From the NCBI RefSeq assembly GCF_030068475.1, contig NZ_JAQOSP010000123.1, positions 1-46,482 of the forward strand: a stretch of 46,482 nt of DNA. The letters are read 5' to 3'. Under the pieces are notes generated by a model that saw only the letters and a list, made by a program, of their open reading frames with translations, made no database searches and was not told where the DNA came from. Position numbers and translations under genes: made by a program. Source of the stretch: Roseofilum acuticapitatum BLCC-M154. GTDB lineage: Bacteria; Cyanobacteriota; Cyanobacteriia; Cyanobacteriales; Desertifilaceae. Below are positions 18,204 to 26,998 of the stretch, in pieces (within the stretch, counting starts at the first letter, position 1; each line of letters opens with the position of its first letter).

Positions 18204-19422
18204 GAGTTTATTGAGTCAGAAAATAGGGATTTCACCCCAGATCGTTGGCTCTGGAAAAATTGCTAAGGTGGCTAGAGATCGTCAACTTGCTTCTGGTTTA
18301 CCCAGTTTAGAGCGCTATTACCAGGTTTTACAACAGTCCGATCGCGAATGGCAAACATTCATTGAAAAGATTGTGGTTCCGGAAACATGGTTTTTTCGCG
18401 ATCGCCGCCCATTTGATTTTCTCAGCAATATTCAGGACTGGCAGGACTTCATAACCTTGGGTTCTGAACCCTTGCGTCTGTTGAGCGTACCTTGCTCCAC
18501 AGGAGAAGAAGCCTATTCCATGGCGATCGCTCTTTTTGAGGCTGGCTTATCTGCCCGTCAGTTTACCATTGATGCGATCGATATTAGCCAACGGGCGATC
18601 GCCAAAGCCAAATGTGGAATTTATACTAAGCGAGCCTTTCGGGGAGAACAGAGCATTAGAAGCGATCGCTATTTTCAACCCACCCCAGAAGGTTATCAAA
18701 CGATCTCTGGGGTTCAACAAACGATCAAATTTTACCAGGGTAATCTTTTAGATTATTTTCCCCCTCACCACCCTCAATACCATATCATTTTCTGTCGTAA
18801 CCTCTTGATCTATCTAGAGCCAACTGCCTGTACTCAAGTGTTCAACCTTCTAGATCGTCTATTATTGCCCAATGGATTACTCTTTATCGGAGCCGCAGAA
18901 GCGGGAAAAATCCCCAGCGATCGATTTATCTCCATTCGTCAACCCCTAACCTTTGCTTATCGAAAAACTCACTCTACGATATTTCCTCCTCCTAATGAAA
19001 AAATAAAACCATCCTTCTTACCCGTCAACAAAAATTCATCTCCGCTCCCTGAAAGTCTTAATTCTAACCCCAAACCTTCATTGAGCCAAACCCAACAAAA
19101 CCCCAATCTTCTGAATAGGGACTTAGAATTAGCGCGACAATTAGCAGATAGGGGAAAACTTGACGAAGCCCTTAACCATTGTCAAAACTATTTAATTAGG
19201 CATAATACTCATGTTGAAGTTTATCTCTTAATGGGGATGCTCCATCAAGCCAAAAGCGAAAACACTGAAGCAGAACGATATTTTCAGAAAGCCCTTTATC
19301 TGAATCCCCACTGCTATGAAGCCCTGATTTCTCTCTCTTTACTCAAGGAAAATAGAGGAGATCTAATCGGTGCAGAACGCTTAAAACAGCGAGTTGCAAA
19401 AATGTCAAAACTTTCTCCATAA
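18184..19422 (+). CDS. CheR methyltransferase with TPR tail (WspC-like)
   Basis: A 412-residue chemoreceptor glutamate methyltransferase that uses S-adenosylmethionine. The N-terminal helical domain leads to VVPETWFFRDRRPFDFL. The SAM-binding fold then shows LLSVPCSTGEEAYSMAIAL and IIFCRNLLIYLEP. After a low-complexity Pro/Ser/Asn linker (about residues 265-315), TPR-type helices follow (VYLLMGMLHQAKSENTEAER). The C-terminal TPR is the hallmark of WspC and FrzF-like CheR proteins. It would methylate the receptor encoded next. No CheB methylesterase is present in the window to reverse the mark. Confidence 0.9.
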   Translation: MSLENIESLLSQKIGISPQIVGSGKIAKVARDRQLASGLPSLERYYQVLQQSDREWQTFIEKIVVPETWFFRDRRPFDFLSNIQDWQDFITLGSEPLRLLSVPCSTGEEAYSMAIALFEAGLSARQFTIDAIDISQRAIAKAKCGIYTKRAFRGEQSIRSDRYFQPTPEGYQTISGVQQTIKFYQGNLLDYFPPHHPQYHIIFCRNLLIYLEPTACTQVFNLLDRLLLPNGLLFIGAAEAGKIPSDRFISIRQPLTFAYRKTHSTIFPPPNEKIKPSFLPVNKNSSPLPESLNSNPKPSLSQTQQNPNLLNRDLELARQLADRGKLDEALNHCQNYLIRHNTHVEVYLLMGMLHQAKSENTEAERYFQKALYLNPHCYEALISLSLLKENRGDLIGAERLKQRVAKMSKLSP

Positions 19423-19440
19423 AAATGAGGAGTGTTTATT

Positions 19441-21021
19441 TTGAACAGCTTATTAAAAAATCAACCCTTGCAAGGTCGGATCAAAACAGCCTTTAACTTC
19501 ATGGGAGCCTTGATTTTAATCGTCGCCCTAGTCGGTTTTACTTCCACAATTCGCTTAACGACCAATATCAATACCTTAAGTGATAATAGCTTGCCCAGTC
19601 TAGTAGGACTATGGAAAATTAACGAAGGTCAAACCCAAATTGAATCTTCCGAACGCGCCCTCTTAGTCACAGGATTGACCCCCCAAGAACGACAGATCGA
19701 GTTAGAACGGATTGACACAGCCTGGGATCAAATTAATGAAGGGTTCAACCAATATCAAGTCACCCCTCGCACTGATGAAGAAGAAAGAAATTATCAGAAA
19801 CTGGTGAGTAATTGGGAAAGATGGCAAAGCGATCATGAAGATTTTTTGCAACTCAATCAGCAATTTGAGAGTTTAGGCATTCTCGATCCTTATGCTAGAG
19901 AAGCCGAATTACTCGCCCAAGAACCGAATAATCCGGTAGAAATTCGCAGGACAGAAAACGCCACGAGACTCTTAGAACAATTACGCGATCGCGCCAAAGA
20001 AAACCGTACTTCCTTTGAATCTGCCACCGCATCCCTGCTCGAAGCCCTCACCATTAACCAAGATACAGCCATTAGAGCCGAAAATAACGCTAAACAAGCC
20101 ATTCGCCAGTCCCAATTTTTAAGCATCGTTGCCATCATCCTAGGGCCCATCTTGGCTGTGCTATTTGGCCGATTCCTCAGTAATACGCTCATTGAAAGCT
20201 TACAACGTTCCGTCGTCCAAATCACCAGCTCTGCCACCCAAATTGCTGCATCTGGAAAACAACTAGAAGCCACCGTAGCCGAACAACTGGCATCCACTAA
20301 CGAAGTGACTGCCACAGCTCAATCTATTGCCAACACCGCCAAAAACCTAGTCAACACCATGGAACAAGTGGGAGGTATGGCTCAAAATACCGCCATTTCT
20401 GCCAATGATAGCCAGAAGGAACTGGTGGAGATGGAAACGGTGATGCGGCAACTGGTAGAAGCGACTGCCTCCATCTCCTCTAAATTAGGGGTGATGAATC
20501 AGAAAGCCGGTAATATTAACAACGTTGTCATTACCATCACTAAGGTCGCCGATCAAACGAGCCTCCTGTCCTTAAATGCTGCTATTGAAGCCGAAAAAGC
20601 CGGAGAATATGGAGCCGGTTTTGCTGTCGTAGCGCGGGAAATTCGCCGACTAGCTAATCAAACCGCCGTGGCTACCCTAGAAATTGAGCAAATTGTCAAA
20701 GATATGCAATCAGCCGTTACTGTGGGTGTGATGGAGATGGATAAGTTTAATCACTCCGTGAGTACCAGTGTGGATCGAGTGAGTAAAATTAGTGATGAAG
20801 TAGCCAAAGTGATTCATCAAGTCCAAAGTTTACCCCCCCGATTTGAACAGGTGAGTCAACGCATCGAAGAACAATCGGAAGGAGCGCAACAAATTAGCGA
20901 AGCGATGGAGCAACTGAGCCAAGCTTCCCATCAAACGGTGGATGCGCTTAGAGAAACCAATAATGCTTTAGAACAACTCGATGATACAACCCAAAGACTA
21001 CGCCGGGAAATTTCTGCATGA
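19441..21021 (+). CDS. Methyl-accepting chemotaxis protein (WspA-like)
   Basis: A membrane receptor of 526 residues. TM1 lies near residues 15-37 ([17 protein letters not shown]), followed by a helical periplasmic sensor of about 165 residues rich in Glu. TM2 is [19 protein letters not shown] long cytoplasmic signalling coiled coil follows with the hairpin tip [20 protein letters not shown] and [19 protein letters not shown], the form found in WspA-type receptors. No clear HAMP domain is seen. A TTG start at 19441 is preferred because GAGGAG sits eight bases upstream; a GTG at 19432 lies inside that ribosome-binding site. The end of the coiled coil is Gln/Glu-rich. The ligand cannot be predicted; WspA-type receptors often sense surface contact. 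Confidence 0.9.
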   Translation: MNSLLKNQPLQGRIKTAFNFMGALILIVALVGFTSTIRLTTNINTLSDNSLPSLVGLWKINEGQTQIESSERALLVTGLTPQERQIELERIDTAWDQINEGFNQYQVTPRTDEEERNYQKLVSNWERWQSDHEDFLQLNQQFESLGILDPYAREAELLAQEPNNPVEIRRTENATRLLEQLRDRAKENRTSFESATASLLEALTINQDTAIRAENNAKQAIRQSQFLSIVAIILGPILAVLFGRFLSNTLIESLQRSVVQITSSATQIAASGKQLEATVAEQLASTNEVTATAQSIANTAKNLVNTMEQVGGMAQNTAISANDSQKELVEMETVMRQLVEATASISSKLGVMNQKAGNINNVVITITKVADQTSLLSLNAAIEAEKAGEYGAGFAVVAREIRRLANQTAVATLEIEQIVKDMQSAVTVGVMEMDKFNHSVSTSVDRVSKISDEVAKVIHQVQSLPPRFEQVSQRIEEQSEGAQQISEAMEQLSQASHQTVDALRETNNALEQLDDTTQRLRREISA

Positions 21022-21034
21022 GTCATGAGTAATC

Positions 21035-21087
21035 CCCCTCTCTCCCTATCCCCCCATTCCCCCACTCCCCCATTCCCCCATTCCCCC
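21035..21087. repeat. CCCCATTCCCC low-complexity tract
   Basis: A run of CCCCATT/CCCCACT iterations fills the gap before the next cheW-like gene. It occupies the position where a Shine-Dalgarno should be, so that start codon has no purine-rich ribosome-binding site. It is a C-rich counterpart of the tract at 16165-16200. Confidence 0.6.
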
Positions 21088-21088
21088 T

Positions 21089-21802
21089 ATGAGCATACAA
21101 ACTCAGCCAATCGAAGAACATCTCATCTTGCATGACTGCTGGAATCAAATTGGAGTCAGGGGCGATCGCTCCTGCGGTCAATTGGAAACCGTTATCCATT
21201 GCTATGAATGCCCCGTTTACACGGAAGCTGGAGACAGCTTACTAGAGAGGGAACCGCCCCCGAATTACCTAGACGAATGGCGGGATATTCTGGCAGAAAC
21301 GGCGATCGCCCAAGAAGACCTCGAAGGCGATGACATCGTTATCCATACCGTTGACACCATTTCCGTCATTATCTTCCGACTCGGTAATGAGCGGTTAGCC
21401 CTTCCCGTCAAAATGCTGCAAGAAGTCACCTCTAGCTGCGTCATTCAACCCCTACCCCATCGCAGTAATCAACTATTTTTAGGACTGGTTAACATTCGCG
21501 GTGAAATCTTGCTCTGCGCTGCCCTCAGCCATTTATTACACTTAGAAACTACCCTGCTAGAATCCCCCAGCAAAACCCAGCGCATGATGGTTGCTGGACA
21601 AGGAAGCGATAAGTGGGTGTTTCCTGTCGATGAAGTTCATGGAGTCTACCGCTTCCCCCTTAAGGAATTACGGGATGCTCCAGTGGTGATTACCAAAGCC
21701 ACCCAAGCCTATACTCAGGGTATTATTCACTGGCAAGGCAAGCAGGTGAATTATCTCGATTCTGAATTGCTCTTCTATACCCTCAACCATAAAATTTTGT
21801 AG
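21089..21802 (+). CDS. CheW-domain protein with Cys-rich N-terminus (WspD-like)
   Basis: A 237-residue coupling protein. The first 80 residues carry a cysteine pattern, HDCWNQIGVRGDRSC then HCYECPVY, followed by the AGDSLLERE-PPNY segment that I recognise from WspD proteins. The CheW domain occupies about residues 85-230 (FLGLVNIRGEILLCAALSHL). Four cysteines near the N-terminus may bind metal or act as a redox switch; this is inference. The second coupling protein is a defining feature of Wsp clusters. It lies 67 bases after the receptor gene and 68 before the kinase gene on the same strand. Confidence 0.88.
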   Translation: MSIQTQPIEEHLILHDCWNQIGVRGDRSCGQLETVIHCYECPVYTEAGDSLLEREPPPNYLDEWRDILAETAIAQEDLEGDDIVIHTVDTISVIIFRLGNERLALPVKMLQEVTSSCVIQPLPHRSNQLFLGLVNIRGEILLCAALSHLLHLETTLLESPSKTQRMMVAGQGSDKWVFPVDEVHGVYRFPLKELRDAPVVITKATQAYTQGIIHWQGKQVNYLDSELLFYTLNHKIL

Positions 21803-21870
21803 CTTCTCCCTCAGTCCCTCCCAAGGGAGAGGGCAACCTTTTTAAGTTTTAATTTTTAATTGATATAACT

Positions 21871-24729
21871 ATGAGCGGGTATTCAACACTGGAACTCTTT
21901 CGGGAAGAAGTAGAAACTCAAGTCAACTTCTTCAAACCAGTCATTCTTTTACTCAAAACCCAACCCTTACCGAAGCAAGAACTGGGGCAAGCCATTCAAG
22001 CGGTTCATGCTGTTTGGGGTGCAGCTCGCCTCGTCAAACGGGAAGATACAGCCGATTTAGCGCAACTGCTTAAGGAGTGCTTCATTGCTGCTCAAGAGCA
22101 GACTGTTATCTTGAGTGATGAGCAAATCGATCTTTTGCTTCATGCTGGGGATTTACTCTTAGCCCTGAGTCGAGTAGAGGGAGAAAGCTTTGAACATTGG
22201 ATGAGTGAGCATTCTTGGGATTTGGGCATTACTCAACGGGGAATTGCTGCATTATTGGCTTCGCGATCGCCCGATCCACAACCTTCTCTAGAAAGCAATC
22301 AGGAGATTCTCCCAACTCAAGATACAGCACAGAGTCCCGCCGAATCTGCCCAACATGCAGATCCCCCAATTGCGCCCAGGGAAGAGACCCCACAGAAATC
22401 GGAAGCGCCTACCCTAAATCTAACTGGCGATGAGTCAATGATTGATCTCTTTCGTCTGGAAGCCGAAGCACAGGTGGCGATCTTAAATGAGGGTTTATTG
22501 GCTTTGGAAAGTGATGCTCAATCGACACAAGCTCTAGAGCAACTGATGCGAGCGGCTCACTCGATTAAAGGAGCAGCTCGGATTATTGGACTTGATGCAT
22601 TTGTGAATTTAGCCCATGTAATGGAAGATTGTTTTGTGGCGGCTCAGAATGGCTCCCTGATTCTGACTGCTGATGATGTGGATATTTTGTTGCAAGGGGT
22701 GGATTGGCTCGGTAGTGTTTGTGATATCAGTAATGATGAATTAGCCCATTGGTTAGTTGGGCAATCTTCATCCATCGAAATGACCAGAGAACAGGTCAAT
22801 GGGATTTTAAACCCTGGGGATAAACCCCAAAAACAGGAATCAGGTTCGGTGCTAGTGGTGACTCCTGAATCATCTTCTCCTTTGCCAGAAGAGCCGAGTC
22901 AGGGAGCGATCGCCCTACGGTTACCTGAAGCGACGGCAACCCAACCGAGTTCAGAGCGTCGTCCAGCCCCTCAACAACAGAGCCATACGAGCGATCGCGT
23001 TGTTCGGGTGAGCGCCGAAAACTTGAATCGGATCATGGGATTAGCTGGAGAATCTCTAATCGAAGCCAATTGGCTACAGCCCTATGCCGATTCAATGATG
23101 ACCTTGAAACGGCGGATGGTATACCTCTCTCGCACCCTAGAACAGTTAGAAGATAGCTTAGGACATGGGGTTTATGAGCAGGAAGGGAAGGAACTTTTAG
23201 CACAGGCCAGAAGCCAGGAACAGGAATCTCTGGATTTTTTAGGCGATCGCCTAGAAGAACTAGAACTCTATGCCCAACGCACCGCCAACCTCTCCGATCG
23301 CCTCTATCGAGAAGTCATCACCTCCCACATGCGCCCCTTTGTCGATGGAGTCCAAGGCTTTCCCCGTATGATTCGCGACTTAGCCCGTAAACTCAATAAA
23401 CAAGTCCGCTTAGAAATTCTCGGTAAAGCCACCCCCGTCGATCGCGACATCCTCAAAAAATTAGAAGCACCCCTTACCCACATCCTCCGCAATGCCACCG
23501 ATCACGGCATCGAACAACCCGAACACCGGATCGCCGCCGGTAAATCTCCCGAAGGCACAATTCGCCTAGAAGCCTTGCACCGTGGCGGAATGCTCGCCAT
23601 CACCATTACCGATGACGGCAAAGGCATCGATCCAGAACAGTTACGCCAAAAAGTCATCAACAAAAATCTAGCCAATGCCGAAATCGCCACCAAGCTCACT
23701 GAGACGGAACTCATGGAGTTTCTCTTTTTACCTGGCTTCTCCACTGCCCAACAAGTGACCGAAATTTCTGGCCGTGGTGTCGGTTTAGACGTAGCTAAAA
23801 GTATGGTGCAGGAAGTTGGGGGCACTGTGCGGGCAATGTCTCAACCGGGGAAAGGAACCAGTTTCCACTTCCAACTGCCCCTAACGCTCTCTGTCGTTCG
23901 CACCCTGCTCGTAGAAATTTCCGGCAAACCCTATGCCATTCCCCTCGCTCGTATCGATCAAATTATGACTCTGGACAAATCACAGATTTCCGAGGTCGAA
24001 AATCGCCAATATTTCACCATGAACCAACAGCATATTGGCTTAATTGCTGCCCATCAAGTTCTAGAGTTAGCTCCACCCCTGTCTAATTCAGGGGCGCTAT
24101 CTGTAGTCATCCTCAGTGATGGCCCCCATACCTATGGTTTAGTGGTAGACCAGTTTTTAGGGGAGCGGGATTTAGTTGTGCGTCCCCTCGATCCCCGATT
24201 GGGTAAAGTCCCTGATATTAGTGCCACCTCTTTAATGGGAGATGGATCGCCCATTTTGATTGTGGATGTCTCGGATATGGTCAGATCTATTGATACGATT
24301 CTCAATACGGGTCAACTGATGCGGGTGGGACATGAAGCTCAGAACCTTCCAGGAGACAAGCGTCAACGGGTTTTAGTGGTCGATGATTCGATTACCGTGC
24401 GGGAGATGGAGCGTAAACTGTTGGAAAATCGCGGCTATAAGGTGGATACCGCAGTCAATGGTATGGAAGGATGGAATGCAATTCGCACCCATTCCTATGA
24501 TTTAGTGATTAGTGATATTGATATGCCCCGGATGAATGGCATCGAATTGGTGAAGCAAATGAAGAGCCATCCCCGTTTATATGATATTCCTGTCATTATT
24601 GTCTCTTATCGCGATCGCGAGGAAGACCGCATTCAAGGTTTAGAAGCGGGCGCAGATTATTATCTCACCAAAAGCAGTTTCCATGATGAAACCCTGATTG
24701 ATGCTGTCGTAGACTTAATCGGGCATTGA
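21871..24729 (+). CDS. CheA-type hybrid kinase with C-terminal receiver (WspE-like)
   Basis: A 952-residue hybrid histidine kinase. There are two Hpt domains. The first (about 1-120) keeps a His46 (AVHAVWGAARLV) but has Trp in place of the usual Lys, so it may be weak. The second (about 185-300) is canonical (AAHSIKGAARII, His230). A variable linker rich in Ser, Glu and Pro follows. Dimerisation/ATPase comes next (LTHILRNATDHGIE, DDGKGIDP, GRGVGLDVAKSMVQEVGG), then a CheW-like regulatory domain. The C-terminal receiver has LVISDIDMPRMNG with phospho-acceptor Asp882 and the conserved Lys in YYLTKSS. It takes signal from the receptor via the two couplers. The natural target of the phosphate is unknown since no WspR-type diguanylate cyclase follows. 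Confidence 0.92.
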   Translation: MSGYSTLELFREEVETQVNFFKPVILLLKTQPLPKQELGQAIQAVHAVWGAARLVKREDTADLAQLLKECFIAAQEQTVILSDEQIDLLLHAGDLLLALSRVEGESFEHWMSEHSWDLGITQRGIAALLASRSPDPQPSLESNQEILPTQDTAQSPAESAQHADPPIAPREETPQKSEAPTLNLTGDESMIDLFRLEAEAQVAILNEGLLALESDAQSTQALEQLMRAAHSIKGAARIIGLDAFVNLAHVMEDCFVAAQNGSLILTADDVDILLQGVDWLGSVCDISNDELAHWLVGQSSSIEMTREQVNGILNPGDKPQKQESGSVLVVTPESSSPLPEEPSQGAIALRLPEATATQPSSERRPAPQQQSHTSDRVVRVSAENLNRIMGLAGESLIEANWLQPYADSMMTLKRRMVYLSRTLEQLEDSLGHGVYEQEGKELLAQARSQEQESLDFLGDRLEELELYAQRTANLSDRLYREVITSHMRPFVDGVQGFPRMIRDLARKLNKQVRLEILGKATPVDRDILKKLEAPLTHILRNATDHGIEQPEHRIAAGKSPEGTIRLEALHRGGMLAITITDDGKGIDPEQLRQKVINKNLANAEIATKLTETELMEFLFLPGFSTAQQVTEISGRGVGLDVAKSMVQEVGGTVRAMSQPGKGTSFHFQLPLTLSVVRTLLVEISGKPYAIPLARIDQIMTLDKSQISEVENRQYFTMNQQHIGLIAAHQVLELAPPLSNSGALSVVILSDGPHTYGLVVDQFLGERDLVVRPLDPRLGKVPDISATSLMGDGSPILIVDVSDMVRSIDTILNTGQLMRVGHEAQNLPGDKRQRVLVVDDSITVREMERKLLENRGYKVDTAVNGMEGWNAIRTHSYDLVISDIDMPRMNGIELVKQMKSHPRLYDIPVIIVSYRDREEDRIQGLEAGADYYLTKSSFHDETLIDAVVDLIGH

Positions 24730-24803
24730 TGGGGATGGGGAAGATGGGGAAGAGTGTCCTTTGCTTACAGCACCTTGCGCGGCAATGAGGTGCAGTAGCA
24801 AAA

Positions 24804-25133
24804 GATCCCCCCTAACCCCCCTTAATAAGGGGGGAATAAGAAAGTCACCCTTTTTTAAGGGGGGAATAAGAAAGTCACCCTTTTTTAAGGGGGGAATAGG
24901 AAAGTCACCCTTTTTAAGGGGGGAATAGGAAAGTCACCCTTTTTTAAGGGGGGAATAAGAAAGTCACCCTTTTTTAAGGGGGGAATAAGAAAGTCACCCT
25001 TTTTTAAGGGGGGAATAAGAAAGTCACCCTTTTTTAAGGGGGGAATAAGAAAGTCACCCTTAATAAGGGGGGAATAGGAAAGTCCCCCTTTTTTAAGGGG
25101 GATTTAGGGGGATCAAAGTGTACCGCATAGCAG
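24804..25133. repeat. GATCCCCC-ended palindromic element, member C, expanded to a minisatellite
   Basis: Starts GATCCCCCCTAACCCCCCTT at 24804 and ends GGGGGATTTAGGGGGATC at 25114. Between lie about nine units of 29-30 bp from 24841 onward. Each has AAAGTCACCC, a run of 5-6 T, AAGGGGGG, then AATAAG or AATAGG. Each unit can form a CCCTT-AAGGG hairpin. The flank after 25114 (TACCGCATAGCAG at 25121-25133) is the reverse complement of the flank of member A. It fills the 443-base gap between convergent genes. No unique spacers occur, so it is not CRISPR. Confidence 0.85.
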
Positions 25134-25172
25134 AGCAAACTGCTGTATTCCCCATTCCCTATTCCCTATTCC

Positions 25173-25583
25173 CTAGTTTTTCGCTTTACGTGCCATCTCT
25201 AAAAAGCCTTTCATGTTGGCTCCAGGACGACGACGACTCAGGGTTTCTCCTAATCCCGTATTCATATACTTAGTCGCAAACCCTCCTTCTACCACCGGTT
25301 GAGCCGGTTTAGCTTTGGCAACTGGTTTTGGTGCAGGTGCAGGTGCAGGTGCAGGTGCAGAGGGGGCTTCCGGTTGAGCCGCTTGCTGTTTTGCCTTTCT
25401 GAAGGTTTTGGTTTTGGTTTTCTTCGCTGGAGCTGGTGCTTCAGCAGCAGGTGCAGGCGCTGGTGCTTCAGGTGCGGCAGGTGCAGGAGTGGCTACCGGT
25501 TTAGTCTCAGGCTTTGGGCTGTCATCAAATTGGACTTGAAAGTTATCTTTTTTGCCGCCGAGTAAGTTTTTGAGAAATGCCAT
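25173..25583 (-). CDS. Ala/Pro/Lys-rich hypothetical protein
   Basis: A 136-residue protein. The short N-terminal start MAFLKNLLGGKKDNFQVQF is followed by a long low-complexity middle of Ala-Pro, Pro-Glu and Lys (about residues 25-95). The C-terminal section FATKYMNTGLGETLSRRR-P then GANMKGFLEMARKA looks structured and more conserved. ATG 25583 has GGGAG about 11 bases upstream; a TTG at 25601 is less likely. There is no signal peptide or membrane segment. The middle is encoded partly by exact hexamer repeats, so its length may vary between strains. I do not recognise the family; the conserved end may bind nucleic acid or a partner protein, but this is a guess. Confidence 0.7.
   Translation of the reverse strand: MAFLKNLLGGKKDNFQVQFDDSPKPETKPVATPAPAAPEAPAPAPAAEAPAPAKKTKTKTFRKAKQQAAQPEAPSAPAPAPAPAPKPVAKAKPAQPVVEGGFATKYMNTGLGETLSRRRPGANMKGFLEMARKAKN
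25330..25359. repeat. In-frame GGTGCA hexamer tandem repeat
   Basis: Five exact copies of GGTGCA. On the minus strand this is TGCACC, read in frame as alternating Ala and Pro codons of the Ala/Pro-rich protein. Changes in copy number would keep the frame. Confidence 0.85.
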
Positions 25584-25878
25584 AGTTAAAAATACTCCCA
25601 AGAGTTGTAAGGGTTAATGGGTTAGATAGGGATTGGGGCTATCCGTACATCATTAGCTTCTGGACAAATCTTAAGTTTTGTTTGCATCTAGCACAAGATT
25701 CATGAAAATTTCTTCACAATTCTTTACAATAGCCCAAATTTTCTCAGAAGTCTCATCGGTTTGCAGCAATTTTAGGCGATCGCCTGTTACATTCATTTAT
25801 ATTATCCGCAGTTGTGCATCAGCCCATTACCCTTGAGTTACACTCAAAAACAGTTCACGCTACAACCCCTCAACCCCT

Positions 25879-26427
25879 ATGACAGAGCCTTTAGAAATAT
25901 ACCAACTCGGTCATCCCTTTCTACGAACCCTAGCTCAACCCATACCCAACCCCAAAGATCCACAGATTCAGAGCCTGATCCAAAACTTAATTGAAACAGC
26001 AAAAATTACCAATGGCGTAGGTATTGCTGCCCCCCAAGTTGGACAACCTTACCGTTTACTCATTGTGGCCTCTCGCCCCAATCTGCGCTACCCCCATGCT
26101 CCCCTGATGGAACCCACCCCACTGATCAATCCCCAGATCATCAGTCATTCAGACACCCAAATCAAAGGATGGGAAGGCTGTTTAAGTGTACCTGGAATTC
26201 GAGGCTTAGTGCCCCGATTTACAGAAATAGAAGTAGAATATATTAATGCAACCGGTAAACCTGAACGGCAAATCTTTACCGATTTTGTAGCACGAATTAT
26301 TCAACATGAATTCGATCATCTAGAGGGAAAACTATTTATCGATCGCGTAGAAAGCACCCAAGAGTTAATGAGCGAATCAGAATATCACCGCCAAATTGTT
26401 GGTCATCTACCCCTTTCAACGTCTTAA
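25879..26427 (+). CDS. def: Peptide deformylase
   Basis: Removes the N-formyl group from nascent proteins; a metal-dependent cytoplasmic enzyme of 182 residues. All three family motifs are present: GVGIAAPQVG, EGCLSVPG with metal ligand Cys101, and QHEFDHLEG with ligands His143 and His147 and catalytic Glu144. Length is normal. Sixteen bases after the stop begins the SRPBCC gene, so the two are probably co-transcribed. The start is ATG 25879; no strong Shine-Dalgarno. Confidence 0.96.
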   Translation: MTEPLEIYQLGHPFLRTLAQPIPNPKDPQIQSLIQNLIETAKITNGVGIAAPQVGQPYRLLIVASRPNLRYPHAPLMEPTPLINPQIISHSDTQIKGWEGCLSVPGIRGLVPRFTEIEVEYINATGKPERQIFTDFVARIIQHEFDHLEGKLFIDRVESTQELMSESEYHRQIVGHLPLSTS

Positions 26428-26443
26428 AATTGAATCGATAACC

Positions 26444-26998
26444 ATGAATCGAGCCACCCCCTGGATCAACCACATTACCAAAACCTGCAACGCTCAACCC
26501 TCTCCCTCTCTACGTGACGGTCACATTGCTGTCAAAACAGAACCCTGGGGCTTAGGAGGAGGCAGTGCGATCGCTCAACTCTATCTTCCCCTGAATCGTC
26601 AACAATGCTGGCAAAAAGTCACCAACTATCCCCAATGGGTCAATTATTTTCCCGATATTACCCACAGTCAAGTCTTAACCCAAAACCAACAACTCTATCA
26701 AAAAGGAATCAAAGACTTTATCCTATTGCGGATAGAAGTAGAAATTTACCTACAAATCCGGGAAACTCTCAACCAAGCCATAGAATTTCAACTTCTTAAA
26801 GGATCTTTCTCCGAATTTCTCGCCTATCTTCATCTTCAAGACTATCAACAAGGAACCCTCGTCAGCTATGCCGTTCAAGCTACGCCCAACTTTCCCGTGC
26901 CTGCACCCTTAATTGAACAAGCCTTGAAAATTGAATTGCCCGCCAATATGCGACACATGCGCCAAGTCCTTTGTCCTTTAACTGAGGATGCGAAATAA
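26444..26998 (+). CDS. SRPBCC (START-like) family protein
   Basis: A 184-residue protein with a START-like ligand-binding fold, recognisable from the central beta strands with helix QLYLPLNRQQCWQKVTNYPQ, then WVNYFPDITHSQVL. This segment is typical of polyketide cyclase/dehydrase-like proteins of the Coq10 group. The C-terminal helix is PLIEQALKIELPANMRHMR. Such proteins bind hydrophobic ligands; the ligand here is unknown. The start is ATG 26444, after the def stop; a longer in-frame start would overlap def. Its last 21 bases overlap the convergent esterase-like gene. Confidence 0.8.
   Translation: MNRATPWINHITKTCNAQPSPSLRDGHIAVKTEPWGLGGGSAIAQLYLPLNRQQCWQKVTNYPQWVNYFPDITHSQVLTQNQQLYQKGIKDFILLRIEVEIYLQIRETLNQAIEFQLLKGSFSEFLAYLHLQDYQQGTLVSYAVQATPNFPVPAPLIEQALKIELPANMRHMRQVLCPLTEDAK

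Noticed and set aside
24841-25108. Regular 30-bp repeats suggesting a CRISPR array
   Set aside because: The units are directly adjacent with no unique spacers, each is an internal C-run/G-run hairpin, and no cas gene is present.
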